Positions 7,874 to 16,978 of a DNA stretch of 29,727 nt are shown piece after piece. Numbering within the stretch: position 1 is the first letter of the stretch; each line of letters starts with the position of its first letter. The stretch comes from Candidatus Latescibacterota bacterium (GTDB taxonomy: Bacteria > Latescibacterota > UBA2968 > GCA-2709665): contig JAAXHE010000287.1 of assembly GCA_012271065.1 (NCBI GenBank), positions 1 to 29,727 of the forward strand. The letters are read 5' to 3'. A model generated the notes under the pieces. It did not search any database, had not been told where the DNA came from, and saw nothing but the letters and a program-made list of their open reading frames with translations. The position numbers were made by a program, and so were the translations under genes.

Positions 7874-8516
7874 GCGTGTCTCGAAGCGATACGGGGATGT
7901 GTCGGTTCTCAGGGACGTTTCGATTGAAGTCTCGCGAGGACAGTCCCTTGCGGTCGTCGGGCCCTCAGGATCGGGAAAGAGTACGCTGCTGCACGTATTC
8001 GGTACCCTGGACAGACCGACCTCCGGCCGTGTGACCGTCGACGGCCGGGACCCCTACGTCCTTCCAGACAAGGACCTGGCGCGCTTCCGTAACCGCGTGA
8101 TCGGATTCGTCTTCCAGGACCACCATCTGCTGCCCCAGTATTCGGTGCTCGAAAATGTAATGATGCCGACGCTGGCGTTCCGAGATGGAGGGGCGGACGC
8201 CGCTGAACGGGCGCGGGACCTGATCGAACGTGTCGGGCTCGGGCATCGAACCAACCACCGCCCTTCCGCCCTTTCGGGCGGTGAACGCCAGCGCGTCGCG
8301 GTGGCTCGGGCGCTGGTCAACCGGCCGGCGCTGCTGCTTTGCGACGAGCCGACGGGCAGCCTGGACCGGGCCCGGGCCGACGAAGTCGGCGATCTGCTTT
8401 TCGAGCTGCACGCGGAACAGGAGACCATCCTCATCGGCGTCACGCACAGCCTGGAGCTGGCCTCGAGATTTGAGCGCCGGATGGCCTTGCAGGAGGGAAC
8501 GTGCGTCGAAGCCTGA
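7857..8516 (+). CDS. ABC transporter ATP-binding protein, LolD/MacB type
   Basis: This 219-aa cytoplasmic ATPase powers the adjoining FtsX-type permease. Walker A GPSGSGKS is at 35-42, the Q-loop Gln is at about 87 (FVFQDHHLLPQYSVLENVMMP), the signature LSGGERQRVAVARAL is at 139-153, and Walker B LLLCDEPTGSLD is at 159-170. The sequence around the Q-loop and the short length match the LolD/MacB/FtsE group, which move lipoproteins, peptides or drugs from the inner membrane rather than importing solutes. ATG 7857 follows GAGGAGGAGG. It overlaps the thioesterase upstream and the permease downstream (16 nt), so the three form one transcription unit. Confidence 0.92.
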   Translation: MTLRAERVSKRYGDVSVLRDVSIEVSRGQSLAVVGPSGSGKSTLLHVFGTLDRPTSGRVTVDGRDPYVLPDKDLARFRNRVIGFVFQDHHLLPQYSVLENVMMPTLAFRDGGADAAERARDLIERVGLGHRTNHRPSALSGGERQRVAVARALVNRPALLLCDEPTGSLDRARADEVGDLLFELHAEQETILIGVTHSLELASRFERRMALQEGTCVEA

Positions 8517-11500
8517 CGTTTTACTGGCGCATCCACCTGCTGGTGATGCTCGCGGTCGCCGCGGCTGCCGCCGTCCTCACCGGCGCCCTGCTGGTGGGCG
8601 ATTCGGTGCGGGAAAGCCTGCGTGATCTGACCGTGGACCGGCTTGGCGACATTGACCATGCGCTTGTTGCGGACCGCTTCTTCCGTGCGGGTCTGGCCCG
8701 GGATATCGAGGCGGCGGGGGAGGATCTGACGGTTGTTCCGGCGGTGACGCTCAGGGGCACGGCAGTGCATGGCAGTGCCGGTACGCGGGCGAGCCGCGTA
8801 CGGATTCTGGGCGTGGATTCGCGATTCGGTGATCTGTTCGAGGCGAAGTTTCCGGACCTCGCCCGCCACGGGGTGTACACGCCGCTTGTCGTAAACGAGT
8901 CTCTTGGACGGGAGCTGGACGCCAGGGTTGGCGACGCGATTCTGCTGTCTTTTGAGCTTCCGGACAATATTCACCGGGAGTCGCTCTTCGGCCGTGACGA
9001 GGTCTCGGAGTCGATATTGACCGTACGCGTGCGGATTGCGGCCATGCTGCCCGACCGCGGGGCAGGCCGTTTCAGTCTGCGCTCGAGTCAGGATGTGCCG
9101 CTCAATGCGTTTGTTTCTCTGAATGAGTTGCAGACCGCGATGGGTCTGCCGGATCGGGTCAACACGCTTCTGGCGACGGTTCGGCCCGGCGCCGAGGGCG
9201 GATTGAGGTCCGCGCTTTCCCGTGCGGTCAAGCTGGACGACCTGGGTCTGTCGATACGAGAGGGAAGGGGCTTTTTCTCGGTCGAGAGCACACAGTTCGT
9301 CCTCAAGCCCCATCTGTCCCGGACGATTGTCGGCTTGGCGGAAGAAATGGGGATGCCGCGGCTTCCGATCCTGACCTACTTGGCGAACGCCATCGAAGCG
9401 GGGGACCGGACGTTGCCGTATTCAACGGTCGCGGCAATTGACCTCGGGAACTTTGGACCCGCGCAGCTCCTGAACGGAAATCCGGCGCCAGCGCCCGGCG
9501 ACGGGGAAGTTCTGCTGAACGCCTGGGCGGCCGCGGACCTGGACGCCGGGACCGGCGATCCGGTCACCATCGAATATTTCGAAGTCGGGCCGGGAGACGC
9601 GCTGATTCCGAGGCGCGAGACATTCAGACTTGCGGGCGTGCTCGCGATGACGGGATTGGGCGCCGATTCGCTGCTGGCGCCCAGGTTTCCGGGATTGCAG
9701 GATGCAGACGATATGCACGCGTGGGACCCGCCGTTTCCCATCGATCTCCAGCGCATCAGGCCCAAAGACGAAGCCTACTGGGACGCCCACCGGGCGGCGC
9801 CCAAAGCCCTGGTATCCGCCTCCACCGGCCAACGACTGTGGCGAAGCCGGTTCGGCAATCTGACGTCCGTCAGGATCGGGCCCCCGCACGGCATGGACGT
9901 CACGAGTTCGGCCCGGCGATTTCGCTCCGGAATACGGGATGCGCTTTCGCCCGAATCCACCGGCCTGGTTTTCCGGCCGGTACGGGAAGAGGGGATGGCC
10001 GCTTCGTCCGGCTCGACCGATTTCCGATGGCTCTTCGGCGGGTTCAGTCTGTTTCTGATCGTCTCCGCCGCGTTGCTTGTGGGCCTTCTCTTCCTGCTCG
10101 GGGTGGAACAGCGCGCCGGAGAGGTGGGCGTGCTGACGGCGTCGGGTTTCACCGCCAGTGCCATCCGCGGCCGGTTTATGGGTGAGGCGATCTGGCTGGC
10201 GGGTCTTGGCGGCCTGGCCGGGATTGCGGGAGGACTGGCGTACGGATGGATCATGCTGGCCGGTCTGCGTACGTGGTGGGTCCCGGCGGTTGGAACCACG
10301 GAACTCTATCTGCACGTGAACGGGTCCAGCCTGGCGGCGGCATTCGCGGTCTCACAGGTTGTGGCACTGCTCACGATCCGGATGACGGTCCGGCGATTGT
10401 CCCATATGCCCGCGCGCGCCCTGCTGTCCGGCAGCGTCAGTGCGGCAACAGGCGAACGTGGAGGGCGGGTCCGGGTCTATGTCATCGGAAGCCTGGCATT
10501 GGCCGCGGCCTGTCTCGCGGCGGCCGCCCAGGCGGGCCGGGAAGCGGCGGCGGCTCTGTTTTTCGGGTGCGGGGCATTCCTTCTCATATCGGGTCTGGGC
10601 CTGCTATCGATGTGGCTTCGCGGCCGGGGAAACGCGGCGGCGGGGGGCATCTCGAGCATGGGCGTGCGGAACAGCGCGCGAAATCCCGGCCGGAGCATGC
10701 TGTGTGCGGGGTTGATCGCGAGCGCCTGTTTCGTGGTTGTGGCGGTTGGCGCCCATCGCCGCGCAGACGTCAACGGGGATGCGCTGAACAGCCGGACGTC
10801 GGGCGGCGGCGGGTTCCAGCTCGTTGTCGAATCCGATGCGCCGCTATATCACGATCTGAATTCAGAGGACGGCCGGTTTGAGCTGGGGTTTTACCCGGAG
10901 GATGCGCCAATTCTGGACAAGGCGAGGTTCATGCCGTTCCGTGTTCTGCCGGGCGAGGACGTGAGTTGTCTGAATTTGTACAAGCCCAGCCATCCCCGGG
11001 TCCTGGGCGTGCCTGAGGCCCTGATGAGACGGGGGGGCTTTTCGTTTGACCGGCTGTTGCAGGAGACGGATGAGCCATGGACTTTACTGGCAGGGGGCGC
11101 GGAACAGGACGTGATTCCCGCGTTCGGAGACGTAAACTCGGTGACCTGGATCCTGCACAGGAAGCTGGGCGACGAAATCCCGATGCGATCCCATACAGGC
11201 GAGGTCGTCCGGCTGAGGCTTGTGGGTCTGCTGAGGAACAGTATCTTCCAGAGTGAATTGCTGGTGTCCGAGGCGAATTTCACCGCCCATTTCCCCGATC
11301 GGAGCGGCTATGGCTATTTTCTGGTCGAGACCGACCGACCCCGCGAATTGGGTGCGCTGCTGGAGCGGAGGTTACAGGACGCCGGTCCGGATGCGACGAC
11401 GACGGCGGCCAGGCTGGCAGGCTTCCGGACGGTGGAGAACACGTACCTGTCCACGTTTCAGACACTCGGCGGGCTGGGGGTGCTTCTGGGTACGTTCGGT

Positions 11501-11821
11501 CTGGGGATCGTGATGGTACGCAACGTCGTCGAACGCCGGGGCGAACTCGCGGCGCTGCGGGCGCTCGGGTTTCGCAGGTCGTCTCTATCCGGACTCCTGT
11601 TCATGGAAAACGGGTTCCTGATGGCAACGGGCATGGCCATCGGGGCCGCGGCCGCGATCGTGACGACAGTGCCACACGCTTCGGGCGGCGAATTGCAATG
11701 GCTTTCGCTTCTGGCAACGCTGGGTCTTATACTCATTACGGGCATGGCCGCGGGCGCTGCGGGGATCTTTGCCGCGCTGCGGACCCCTCTGTTGCCGGCA
11801 TTGAAGCGGGAAGGGGCGTGA
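8501..11821 (+). CDS. Large FtsX/MacB-type ABC transporter permease
   Basis: This 1106-aa inner-membrane permease is the partner of the upstream ATPase. An N-terminal membrane anchor (LLVMLAVAAAAAVLTGALLVGDS) is followed by a long extracytoplasmic domain of several hundred residues. A first FtsX block lies at about 510-640 (FSLFLIVSAALLVGLLFLLGVEQR, then GEVGVLTASGF). A second extracytoplasmic region precedes a C-terminal FtsX block (LGVLLGTFGLGIVMVRNVVERRGELAALRALGF to the end). Two FtsX blocks in one chain suggest it supplies both halves of the transporter. The start is GTG inside the ATPase 3' end, with AGGAGG upstream. Substrate is unknown; family knowledge points to lipoprotein or peptide extrusion. 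Confidence 0.9.
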   Translation: MRRSLTFYWRIHLLVMLAVAAAAAVLTGALLVGDSVRESLRDLTVDRLGDIDHALVADRFFRAGLARDIEAAGEDLTVVPAVTLRGTAVHGSAGTRASRVRILGVDSRFGDLFEAKFPDLARHGVYTPLVVNESLGRELDARVGDAILLSFELPDNIHRESLFGRDEVSESILTVRVRIAAMLPDRGAGRFSLRSSQDVPLNAFVSLNELQTAMGLPDRVNTLLATVRPGAEGGLRSALSRAVKLDDLGLSIREGRGFFSVESTQFVLKPHLSRTIVGLAEEMGMPRLPILTYLANAIEAGDRTLPYSTVAAIDLGNFGPAQLLNGNPAPAPGDGEVLLNAWAAADLDAGTGDPVTIEYFEVGPGDALIPRRETFRLAGVLAMTGLGADSLLAPRFPGLQDADDMHAWDPPFPIDLQRIRPKDEAYWDAHRAAPKALVSASTGQRLWRSRFGNLTSVRIGPPHGMDVTSSARRFRSGIRDALSPESTGLVFRPVREEGMAASSGSTDFRWLFGGFSLFLIVSAALLVGLLFLLGVEQRAGEVGVLTASGFTASAIRGRFMGEAIWLAGLGGLAGIAGGLAYGWIMLAGLRTWWVPAVGTTELYLHVNGSSLAAAFAVSQVVALLTIRMTVRRLSHMPARALLSGSVSAATGERGGRVRVYVIGSLALAAACLAAAAQAGREAAAALFFGCGAFLLISGLGLLSMWLRGRGNAAAGGISSMGVRNSARNPGRSMLCAGLIASACFVVVAVGAHRRADVNGDALNSRTSGGGGFQLVVESDAPLYHDLNSEDGRFELGFYPEDAPILDKARFMPFRVLPGEDVSCLNLYKPSHPRVLGVPEALMRRGGFSFDRLLQETDEPWTLLAGGAEQDVIPAFGDVNSVTWILHRKLGDEIPMRSHTGEVVRLRLVGLLRNSIFQSELLVSEANFTAHFPDRSGYGYFLVETDRPRELGALLERRLQDAGPDATTTAARLAGFRTVENTYLSTFQTLGGLGVLLGTFGLGIVMVRNVVERRGELAALRALGFRRSSLSGLLFMENGFLMATGMAIGAAAAIVTTVPHASGGELQWLSLLATLGLILITGMAAGAAGIFAALRTPLLPALKREGA

Positions 11822-11937
11822 CAGCTACGTCGAAGGTCCGGCGACAATTGGTCTTCAGATTCGGAATCGCAGAGCGTATCTTCAATGAAAGGCGCTCAGC
11901 AGGACTTCACCGATCGAATTCCTGAAGGGAGCATGTT

Positions 11938-13236
11938 ATGAATCGAATGACTATGGTCCTGACCGCTTTCTGTCTGGTTGTCGCAACCAGACCGGCTGCG
12001 TCGAACTGGCCGCACTGGCGCGGTCCGAACCGCAACGGGCTCGTCGACGGGAGTCCGCCGGTACAATGGAGCGAACACAAGAATATCCGATGGAAGGCGC
12101 CCATTCCCGGCCTGGGCCACGCAACGCCGATTGTCTGGGGCGATCGTATCTTCGTGCAGACCGCCGTGAGGACTGACAAAGTCGTGGCGGATACCGGCAC
12201 GGGAAGGCGCCGTCCCCTGCCCAATCTGTTTCAGTACAGGGTCCTGGCGCTTGACCGGCACACCGGGAAAACCGTCTGGGAAAAGACGGTTCGGGAGGCC
12301 CGGCCTCACGAGGGGATGCATCGGACGGCATCGTTTGCGTCCCCCTCGGGCATTACGGACGGAGAAAATCTCTATGCGTATTTTGGATCACAAGGGCTCT
12401 ATTGCCTCGATATGGACGGCAATCTGAAGTGGGAGAAAGACCTGGGCAAATACTGGAGCAGAGCCGCGTTCGGCGAGGGGGCTTCGCCAACGGTCCACGG
12501 CAACACCCTGGTGATCAACTGGGACCACGAAGGGGATTCGTTCATTGTCGCGCTGGACAAGAAAACGGGAAGGGAACTCTGGCGGAACGACCGGGACGAG
12601 GTCACGTCGTGGTCCTCGCCCGTCACGGTGGAATACGGCGGCCGGACCCAGGTGATCGTCAGCGCTTCGCGCCGCACACGGAGCTACGACCTGAACACCG
12701 GCGCGCTGATCTGGGAATGCGGCGGGCTGGGGACGAACGTGATCCCCACGCCGCTGCATGCGGACGGGGTGGTGTACGTGGCCAGCGGTCACAGGAGTCC
12801 CGCCATGCAGGCCATCTCGCTGGACCGCGCAAAGGGAGATATTTCGGGTTCGGACTCGGTGTTGTGGTCCATCAGCCGGGATACGCCCTATGTGTCTTCA
12901 CCCCTGCTACACGCAGGCCGGTTGTTCATGCTGAAAGGCAGGGGCGCGTTCCTGTCCTGCTATAACGCGGGTACCGGCAAGCCGGTTTTCGGACCCAAAC
13001 GCCTGGACGGGACGGGCTTCATCTACGCGTCGCTGGTCGGCGCGGACGACCGCGTGTATATTACCGATCTCGAAGGCAAAACGCTCGTCGTCAGGAACAG
13101 CCCTGAGTTCGAAATCCTTGCGACGAATACCCTGGATGAAGGAAGCGGAGCGTCTCCGGTGGTTGTGGGCGACGCGCTCTATCTGAGGGGACGCAGCCAT
13201 CTCTATTGCATCGCGGAAGACCGGACGAATCGATAG
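11938..13236 (+). CDS. Exported PQQ-like beta-propeller repeat protein
   Basis: This 432-aa protein has a signal peptide of about 21 residues (MNRMTMVLTAFCLVVATRPA, then AS) followed by WPHWRGPNRNG, a hallmark of the exported PQQ-like/outer-membrane-assembly-like propellers common in planctomycetes and related bacteria. Propeller repeats include ALDRHTGKTVWEKTV, CLDMDGNLKWEKDLG and ALDKKTGRELWRND. The catalytic residues of PQQ alcohol dehydrogenases are not evident, so a binding or scaffold role outside the cytoplasm is more likely. The gene has its own ribosome binding site (GAAGGGAG) and a 116-nt spacer after the permease. It ends in TAG. Confidence 0.88.
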   Translation: MNRMTMVLTAFCLVVATRPAASNWPHWRGPNRNGLVDGSPPVQWSEHKNIRWKAPIPGLGHATPIVWGDRIFVQTAVRTDKVVADTGTGRRRPLPNLFQYRVLALDRHTGKTVWEKTVREARPHEGMHRTASFASPSGITDGENLYAYFGSQGLYCLDMDGNLKWEKDLGKYWSRAAFGEGASPTVHGNTLVINWDHEGDSFIVALDKKTGRELWRNDRDEVTSWSSPVTVEYGGRTQVIVSASRRTRSYDLNTGALIWECGGLGTNVIPTPLHADGVVYVASGHRSPAMQAISLDRAKGDISGSDSVLWSISRDTPYVSSPLLHAGRLFMLKGRGAFLSCYNAGTGKPVFGPKRLDGTGFIYASLVGADDRVYITDLEGKTLVVRNSPEFEILATNTLDEGSGASPVVVGDALYLRGRSHLYCIAEDRTNR

Positions 13237-13266
13237 ATCAGAAACAGAAAAGAGAGAGGAGTTTCG

Positions 13267-14265
13267 ATGAACCGATTTGCGGTCCTGAAACGGGCTTTCG
13301 TCGCAGTAGTCGCTATCGCGCTGGGCGCGTTTGCGTGTGAGTCTCCCGACAGTGAACGGGAAACATCCGCTCCGGAACGGCGATTTTTGAGCGTGGGCAC
13401 GGCGCCGCCCGGCGGGGCGTTTTTCGTGGTCGGCGGGGCGATCGCCCAGGTCGTGGACGACCATGGGGGAGACCTGTCGTGGGACGTGACCGCGGAGGCG
13501 ACCAAGGGGACGCAGGAGAATATCCGACGGCTCGTGCGCGGGGAACTGGATTTCGCCCTTGCCAATGCCGCGATTTCCTATTTCGCGGTGCGCGGCGAGG
13601 GCGCCTGGGGTGAAAGGCAGGAGATCAACGCCGTCATGACCCTGGCGCCTAATATCGCGCTGTTCGTAACGCCGGAGGGAACAGGCATCCGCGCCATGGG
13701 CGATCTCAAGGGCGAACGGGTGGTCGTTGGCCCGGCGGGCGCCGGGTTCGAGTACTTTCTTGCGCCGGTCCTGGAGGCGCACGGCGTCACCTATGAGGAC
13801 TTCAGCCCGCTGCACAATACGCAGGCGGGTGCCGTGGACATGCTTGCGGACGGTTCCGCCGCTGCCGCGTTTCTGGGCGGCGCCGTGCCGACCGCGTCCA
13901 TTACCCAGGCGAGCGCTTCACAGGACATCTATTTCATTCCGTTCGGCGAAACCGAAAGAGAGCGCCTCTTTCGGGACTATCCGTTCTTCAACGCGGCGAG
14001 TATTCCCCCGGAAACCTATCGCGGTCAGACCGAAACATTCGAAGGCATGAACGTGGGTTCGATGCACCTGGTGACGCCGGCAGCCCTGGACGAGGAGACT
14101 GTCTACCGGTTCACGAGGATCCTTTACGAGAACCGCGCGGACGTGGTCAGCAAGCACCCCGCGGGCAAGGCCATCAACCCGGCGAATGTGATCAGGGATA
14201 CGGGCACGCCCTTCCATCCCGGGGCGATCAGATATTACCGGGAAATCGGGATCTGGCCCAACTGA
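13267..14265 (+). CDS. TAXI-family TRAP transporter solute-binding protein
   Basis: This 332-aa periplasmic binding component of a TRAP transporter delivers a small organic acid or similar solute to the membrane subunit. An N-terminal hydrophobic segment ends in LGAFAC, so Cys24 may be lipidated. The mature part starts with FLSVGTAPPGGAFFVVGGAIA and continues EATKGTQENIRRLVRGELDFALANAA, the ligand-binding pattern of the TAXI branch. The C-terminal HPGAIRYYREIGIWPN is also typical. GAGAGGAG lies upstream of ATG 13267. The fused permease starts 1 nt after its stop, so the pair is co-translated. The ligand is unknown. Confidence 0.92.
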   Translation: MNRFAVLKRAFVAVVAIALGAFACESPDSERETSAPERRFLSVGTAPPGGAFFVVGGAIAQVVDDHGGDLSWDVTAEATKGTQENIRRLVRGELDFALANAAISYFAVRGEGAWGERQEINAVMTLAPNIALFVTPEGTGIRAMGDLKGERVVVGPAGAGFEYFLAPVLEAHGVTYEDFSPLHNTQAGAVDMLADGSAAAAFLGGAVPTASITQASASQDIYFIPFGETERERLFRDYPFFNAASIPPETYRGQTETFEGMNVGSMHLVTPAALDEETVYRFTRILYENRADVVSKHPAGKAINPANVIRDTGTPFHPGAIRYYREIGIWPN

Positions 14266-14266
14266 A

Positions 14267-16192
14267 ATGCTCGAATCGCGGCTCTTTCGCGTCCTGGCGA
14301 CCCTGCTGAGTGTTTTCGTCCTGGCGGAGGTCAACTATCCGGAACTGACGCCTCAAGCCCAACTGGCGGTTTTTGCCATGTTGGGCTTGAGTCTTGTTTT
14401 TTTGAAACACCCGATCCGCGCAGGCGCGGCCGGGGTCATGTCAGTACGGGTGTTTGACTATTTCCTCGTCGCGGCTGTCTTCCTCTTTTTCGGATACGTG
14501 CTTGTCCAGACCGAGCCCGTCTTCAGGAACTGGTGGCTGGATGGCCGCAGCCTGGGCAACCGCGCGGGCCTGGAGCGTCCTCCGGACTGGACGGTCGGCC
14601 TGGTCGGCCTGGTTCTCGTTCTCGAGGCGACCCGCCGGGCGATCGGCCCCACCCTTCCGCTGCTTGCCCTCGCCTTCCTGGCATACGCCGCCTTCGGTCA
14701 CGTCATGCCGGACTGGCTCTTCCCGCACCGGGGCTACGGCTGGGAGCGTATCGTCTCCCAGGCTTTTCTGCATTCGCAGGGTGTCTTCGGCATCGCGCTG
14801 AAAGTAATGTTCACCTATGTGTTTCTCTTCGTTCTGTTCGGCACGACGCTGGAAGGCACCGGTGCGACGGGCTACGTGCTGGATGCCGCGCGCCGGTTTT
14901 TCGGGAAGCGCACGGGCGGGTCCGCGAAGGTCGCCGTTGTCGCTTCAGGCGTTATGGGTTCGCTTTCCGGCAGTGCGGTCGCCAACACGGCCACAACGGG
15001 TACGTTCACGATCCCGATGATGCGTTCGGCCGGATTCCGGCCCGTGCCGGCGGGGGGGATCGAGGCGGCGGCCAGCTCGGGCGGGGCGCTGGTGCCGCCG
15101 ATCATGGGCGCGGGCGCCTATATGATGCTGGAAATGGTGGAACCTGCGGTCACCTATCTCGAGATCGTGAAAGCGGCGCTCATTCCGGCGGCATTCTACT
15201 ATACCGCGCTTCTGCTGATCGTCCACTTCTATGCACGGCGCATCCGGGTTGCCGCGGGTGATGAAATTCCTTCGAGTCGTCCGCCGGCCGCCCGGGGCCT
15301 TGTCTTTCTGGTGGCTCTCGTGAGCCTCGTCGTGCTGATCGTACTGGGGTATACGCCGTTCCGGGCCGTCAGCATCGCACTGGCGTGCATGCTCCTGACT
15401 GCCGCACTGATGCCGTCGACGCGAATGAAGCCGCGCGCGCTGCTGCACGCGGTGGAAAGCGCGGCTCACGGCGGCGTGTCTCTCATCGCGGCGGCCGCCT
15501 GCGTGGGAATCATCATCGGGGTCGTCACGCTGACGGGTATCGGCGCCAAACTGCCGGGCGCCATTCTGCCGCTGGCGCAGAACAACCTGGTCCTGGCCCT
15601 CATTCTGCTGATGGTATCCACCATTATTCTGGGAATGGGCCTGCCTTCGGCCGTATGCTACCTGCTCATGGCCACCCTTGTCGGCCCCGTCCTGGGCGGG
15701 CTGGGCGTCGTTCCCCTGGCGGCGCATATGTTCATCTTCTATTTCGGGATGATGTCGATGGTGACGCCACCCGTTGCGCTCGCGGCCTATACCGCCGCGG
15801 CAATCGCCAGGGCGGACATCATGCGGACCGGGGTCGCCGCGTTTCGCTTCGCTCTGGTCGGCTTCGCCCTTCCCTACGCGTTCGTACTGCATCCCGAACT
15901 GCTTCTCGTCTCGCCCGATCTTGGGTCGACCCTCGTCAACGTCCTCGTCGTCTTCGCCGGGATTCTTCCGCTGGCTGTCGCCATTTCGGGATATGGCTTC
16001 GGGCCCCTCGATGCGTGGCAGCGCGCCATTCTGCTGATTGCGGCGCTCGTCCTGTTTCTGACGCCTTCCGGCGCGTACCGGGTCTGGCTGCAGGGCTCCG
16101 CCATTCTGATTTCCGGGATCATCGCCATTGCGAACCGGCGGTCTGCCCGCGGCGTTTCCCCGTCATCGGACGACAGCGCTGACGTCGACTGA
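14267..16192 (+). CDS. TRAP transporter fused permease (DctQ-DctM)
   Basis: This 641-aa polytopic membrane protein joins the small and large TRAP permease subunits in one chain. The N-terminal third (about 1-190) holds the DctQ-like segments. The rest is DctM-like, with FGTTLEGTGATGYVLDAARRF, a glycine-rich SGSAVANTATTGTFTIPMM, EAAASSGGALVPPIMGAGAYMM, and LILLMVSTIILGMGLPSAVCYLLMA. It imports the solute bound by the TAXI protein, using a sodium gradient in characterised relatives. The fused form is standard for TAXI-type systems. The gene ends just before the large repeat-rich spacer and converges with the carboxylase operon. Confidence 0.93.
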   Translation: MLESRLFRVLATLLSVFVLAEVNYPELTPQAQLAVFAMLGLSLVFLKHPIRAGAAGVMSVRVFDYFLVAAVFLFFGYVLVQTEPVFRNWWLDGRSLGNRAGLERPPDWTVGLVGLVLVLEATRRAIGPTLPLLALAFLAYAAFGHVMPDWLFPHRGYGWERIVSQAFLHSQGVFGIALKVMFTYVFLFVLFGTTLEGTGATGYVLDAARRFFGKRTGGSAKVAVVASGVMGSLSGSAVANTATTGTFTIPMMRSAGFRPVPAGGIEAAASSGGALVPPIMGAGAYMMLEMVEPAVTYLEIVKAALIPAAFYYTALLLIVHFYARRIRVAAGDEIPSSRPPAARGLVFLVALVSLVVLIVLGYTPFRAVSIALACMLLTAALMPSTRMKPRALLHAVESAAHGGVSLIAAAACVGIIIGVVTLTGIGAKLPGAILPLAQNNLVLALILLMVSTIILGMGLPSAVCYLLMATLVGPVLGGLGVVPLAAHMFIFYFGMMSMVTPPVALAAYTAAAIARADIMRTGVAAFRFALVGFALPYAFVLHPELLLVSPDLGSTLVNVLVVFAGILPLAVAISGYGFGPLDAWQRAILLIAALVLFLTPSGAYRVWLQGSAILISGIIAIANRRSARGVSPSSDDSADVD

Positions 16193-16443
16193 TTCGGTTT
16201 TCTGAATTTGCTGACAACTGACGGCTTTTTCTGAGGGACCGGGGTGAGACGTCTCGCACTCAAGTAGCTTTTCGGTTATCGAGCGCGAAGTCTCTCGCGA
16301 GTACTTTCAGAGCAGGGCGCGTCATTCCGTCCCGCACCAATTTACGTTATCCCCCGGGGTTGGCAGGCCAGAGGATCGAGTGTATCCGGTTGGGTAATTC
16401 GCGCCATGTATAAGGCAGGCCCCGCGCCCAGCGGCGACTTTTG

Positions 16444-16470
16444 GTTCCTTTTGGTCGCTTCAAAAGGAAC
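16444..16470. repeat. Perfect hairpin, 10-bp stem
   Basis: GTTCCTTTTG (16444-16453) and CAAAAGGAAC (16461-16470) are exact complements around the 7-nt loop GTCGCTT. The right half leads directly into the first copy of the 145-bp direct repeat. It lacks a T-tract, so a classical terminator is doubtful. Confidence 0.7.
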
Positions 16471-16609
16471 ACGCCGTAGGCAGGGAATTTGGGGAGAATA
16501 AGAGAAGGAAGAGGGAAGAGGTAAGAAGGAAGAAGTAGCCGTAACTTTGTTGTCTGTCACTTCTATCCGTAACGACGTTTGCTTTGAAGGGGCAACCTTG
16601 TAGTTGCCC
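16466..16609 (+). repeat. Direct repeat copy 1 (about 145 bp)
   Basis: It matches 16752-16896, 286 bp downstream, over nearly its full length with scattered substitutions. Shared blocks include GGAACACGCCGTAGGCAGGG, GTAGCCGTAACTTTGTTGT and AACGACGTTTGCTTTG. Inside is a run of 7-mers (GAGAAGG, AAGAGGG, AAGAGGT, AAGAAGG, AAGAAGT). It ends in the hairpin GGGGCAACC...GTTGCCC at 16589-16609. Confidence 0.8.
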
Positions 16610-16633
16610 TGATGTTGACGCAGGGAATATTCC

Positions 16634-16653
16634 GGGCGACCGGCCGGTCGCCC
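16634..16653. repeat. 20-bp perfect palindrome, copy 1
   Basis: GGGCGACCGGCCGGTCGCCC is an exact self-complement. The identical 20-mer recurs at 22598-22617. Each half is the arm of the GGGGCGACC-type hairpins nearby, joined without a loop. Confidence 0.8.
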
Positions 16654-16751
16654 CTACCAAAACCGGGTATCCGCAAATTGACATCGTCAGGCCGTATCGC
16701 AGACCGGGTTTGGCTGACAGCTGTGCGCTGACGGCTAATTGCTGCCTTTTG

Positions 16752-16896
16752 GGAACACGCCGTAGGCAGGGAAATTGAGGAGAATACGAGAAGGAAGAAG
16801 GAAAAGGGATGAAGGAAGAAGTAGCCGTAACTTTGTTGTATGTCACTTCTATCCGCAACGACGTTTGCTTTGTAGGGGCGACCCTTGTGGTCGCCC
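16752..16896 (+). repeat. Direct repeat copy 2 (about 145 bp)
   Basis: This is the partner of 16466-16609, with a similar 7-mer run (CGAGAAG, GAAGAAG, GAAAAGG, GATGAAG, GAAGAAG). It ends in the hairpin GTAGGGGCGACCC / TTGT / GGTCGCCC at 16872-16896. That hairpin is a near-consensus member of the short hairpin family and lies about 80 bp past the end of the leftward carboxylase gene. Confidence 0.8.
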
Positions 16897-16978
16897 GCCG
16901 TTTCGGTTTTGCCATTCGTTCTTAGCTGAATGCTGACGGCCGTGTCGGGGGTGGCGCCTGGGCTGATGTGCGGAACCG

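Larger units (their letters stand above)
16193..16978. other. Repeat-rich noncoding region between convergent operons
   Basis: This 786-bp stretch has no credible gene. It holds heptad-like words (TGCTGAC, AACTGAC) at 16205-16225, a perfect hairpin at 16444-16470, two copies of a ~145-bp repeat, a 20-bp perfect palindrome, two GGGGC-type hairpins, and TGACAGC-type 7-mers at 16712-16745. The frames open across it repeat the same peptide twice and follow the repeats, not codon bias. It separates convergent transcription units, and the hairpins could help end transcripts. Confidence 0.75.

Noticed and set aside
16634..16653. CRISPR repeat
   Set aside because: The palindrome recurs only at a 6-kb distance, with no regularly spaced repeats or spacers.
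16460..16915. Leftward 151-codon frame, and others, in the 16.2-17.0 kb spacer
   Set aside because: The peptide repeats itself because it spans the two direct repeats and hairpins. There is no start signal and no family resemblance.
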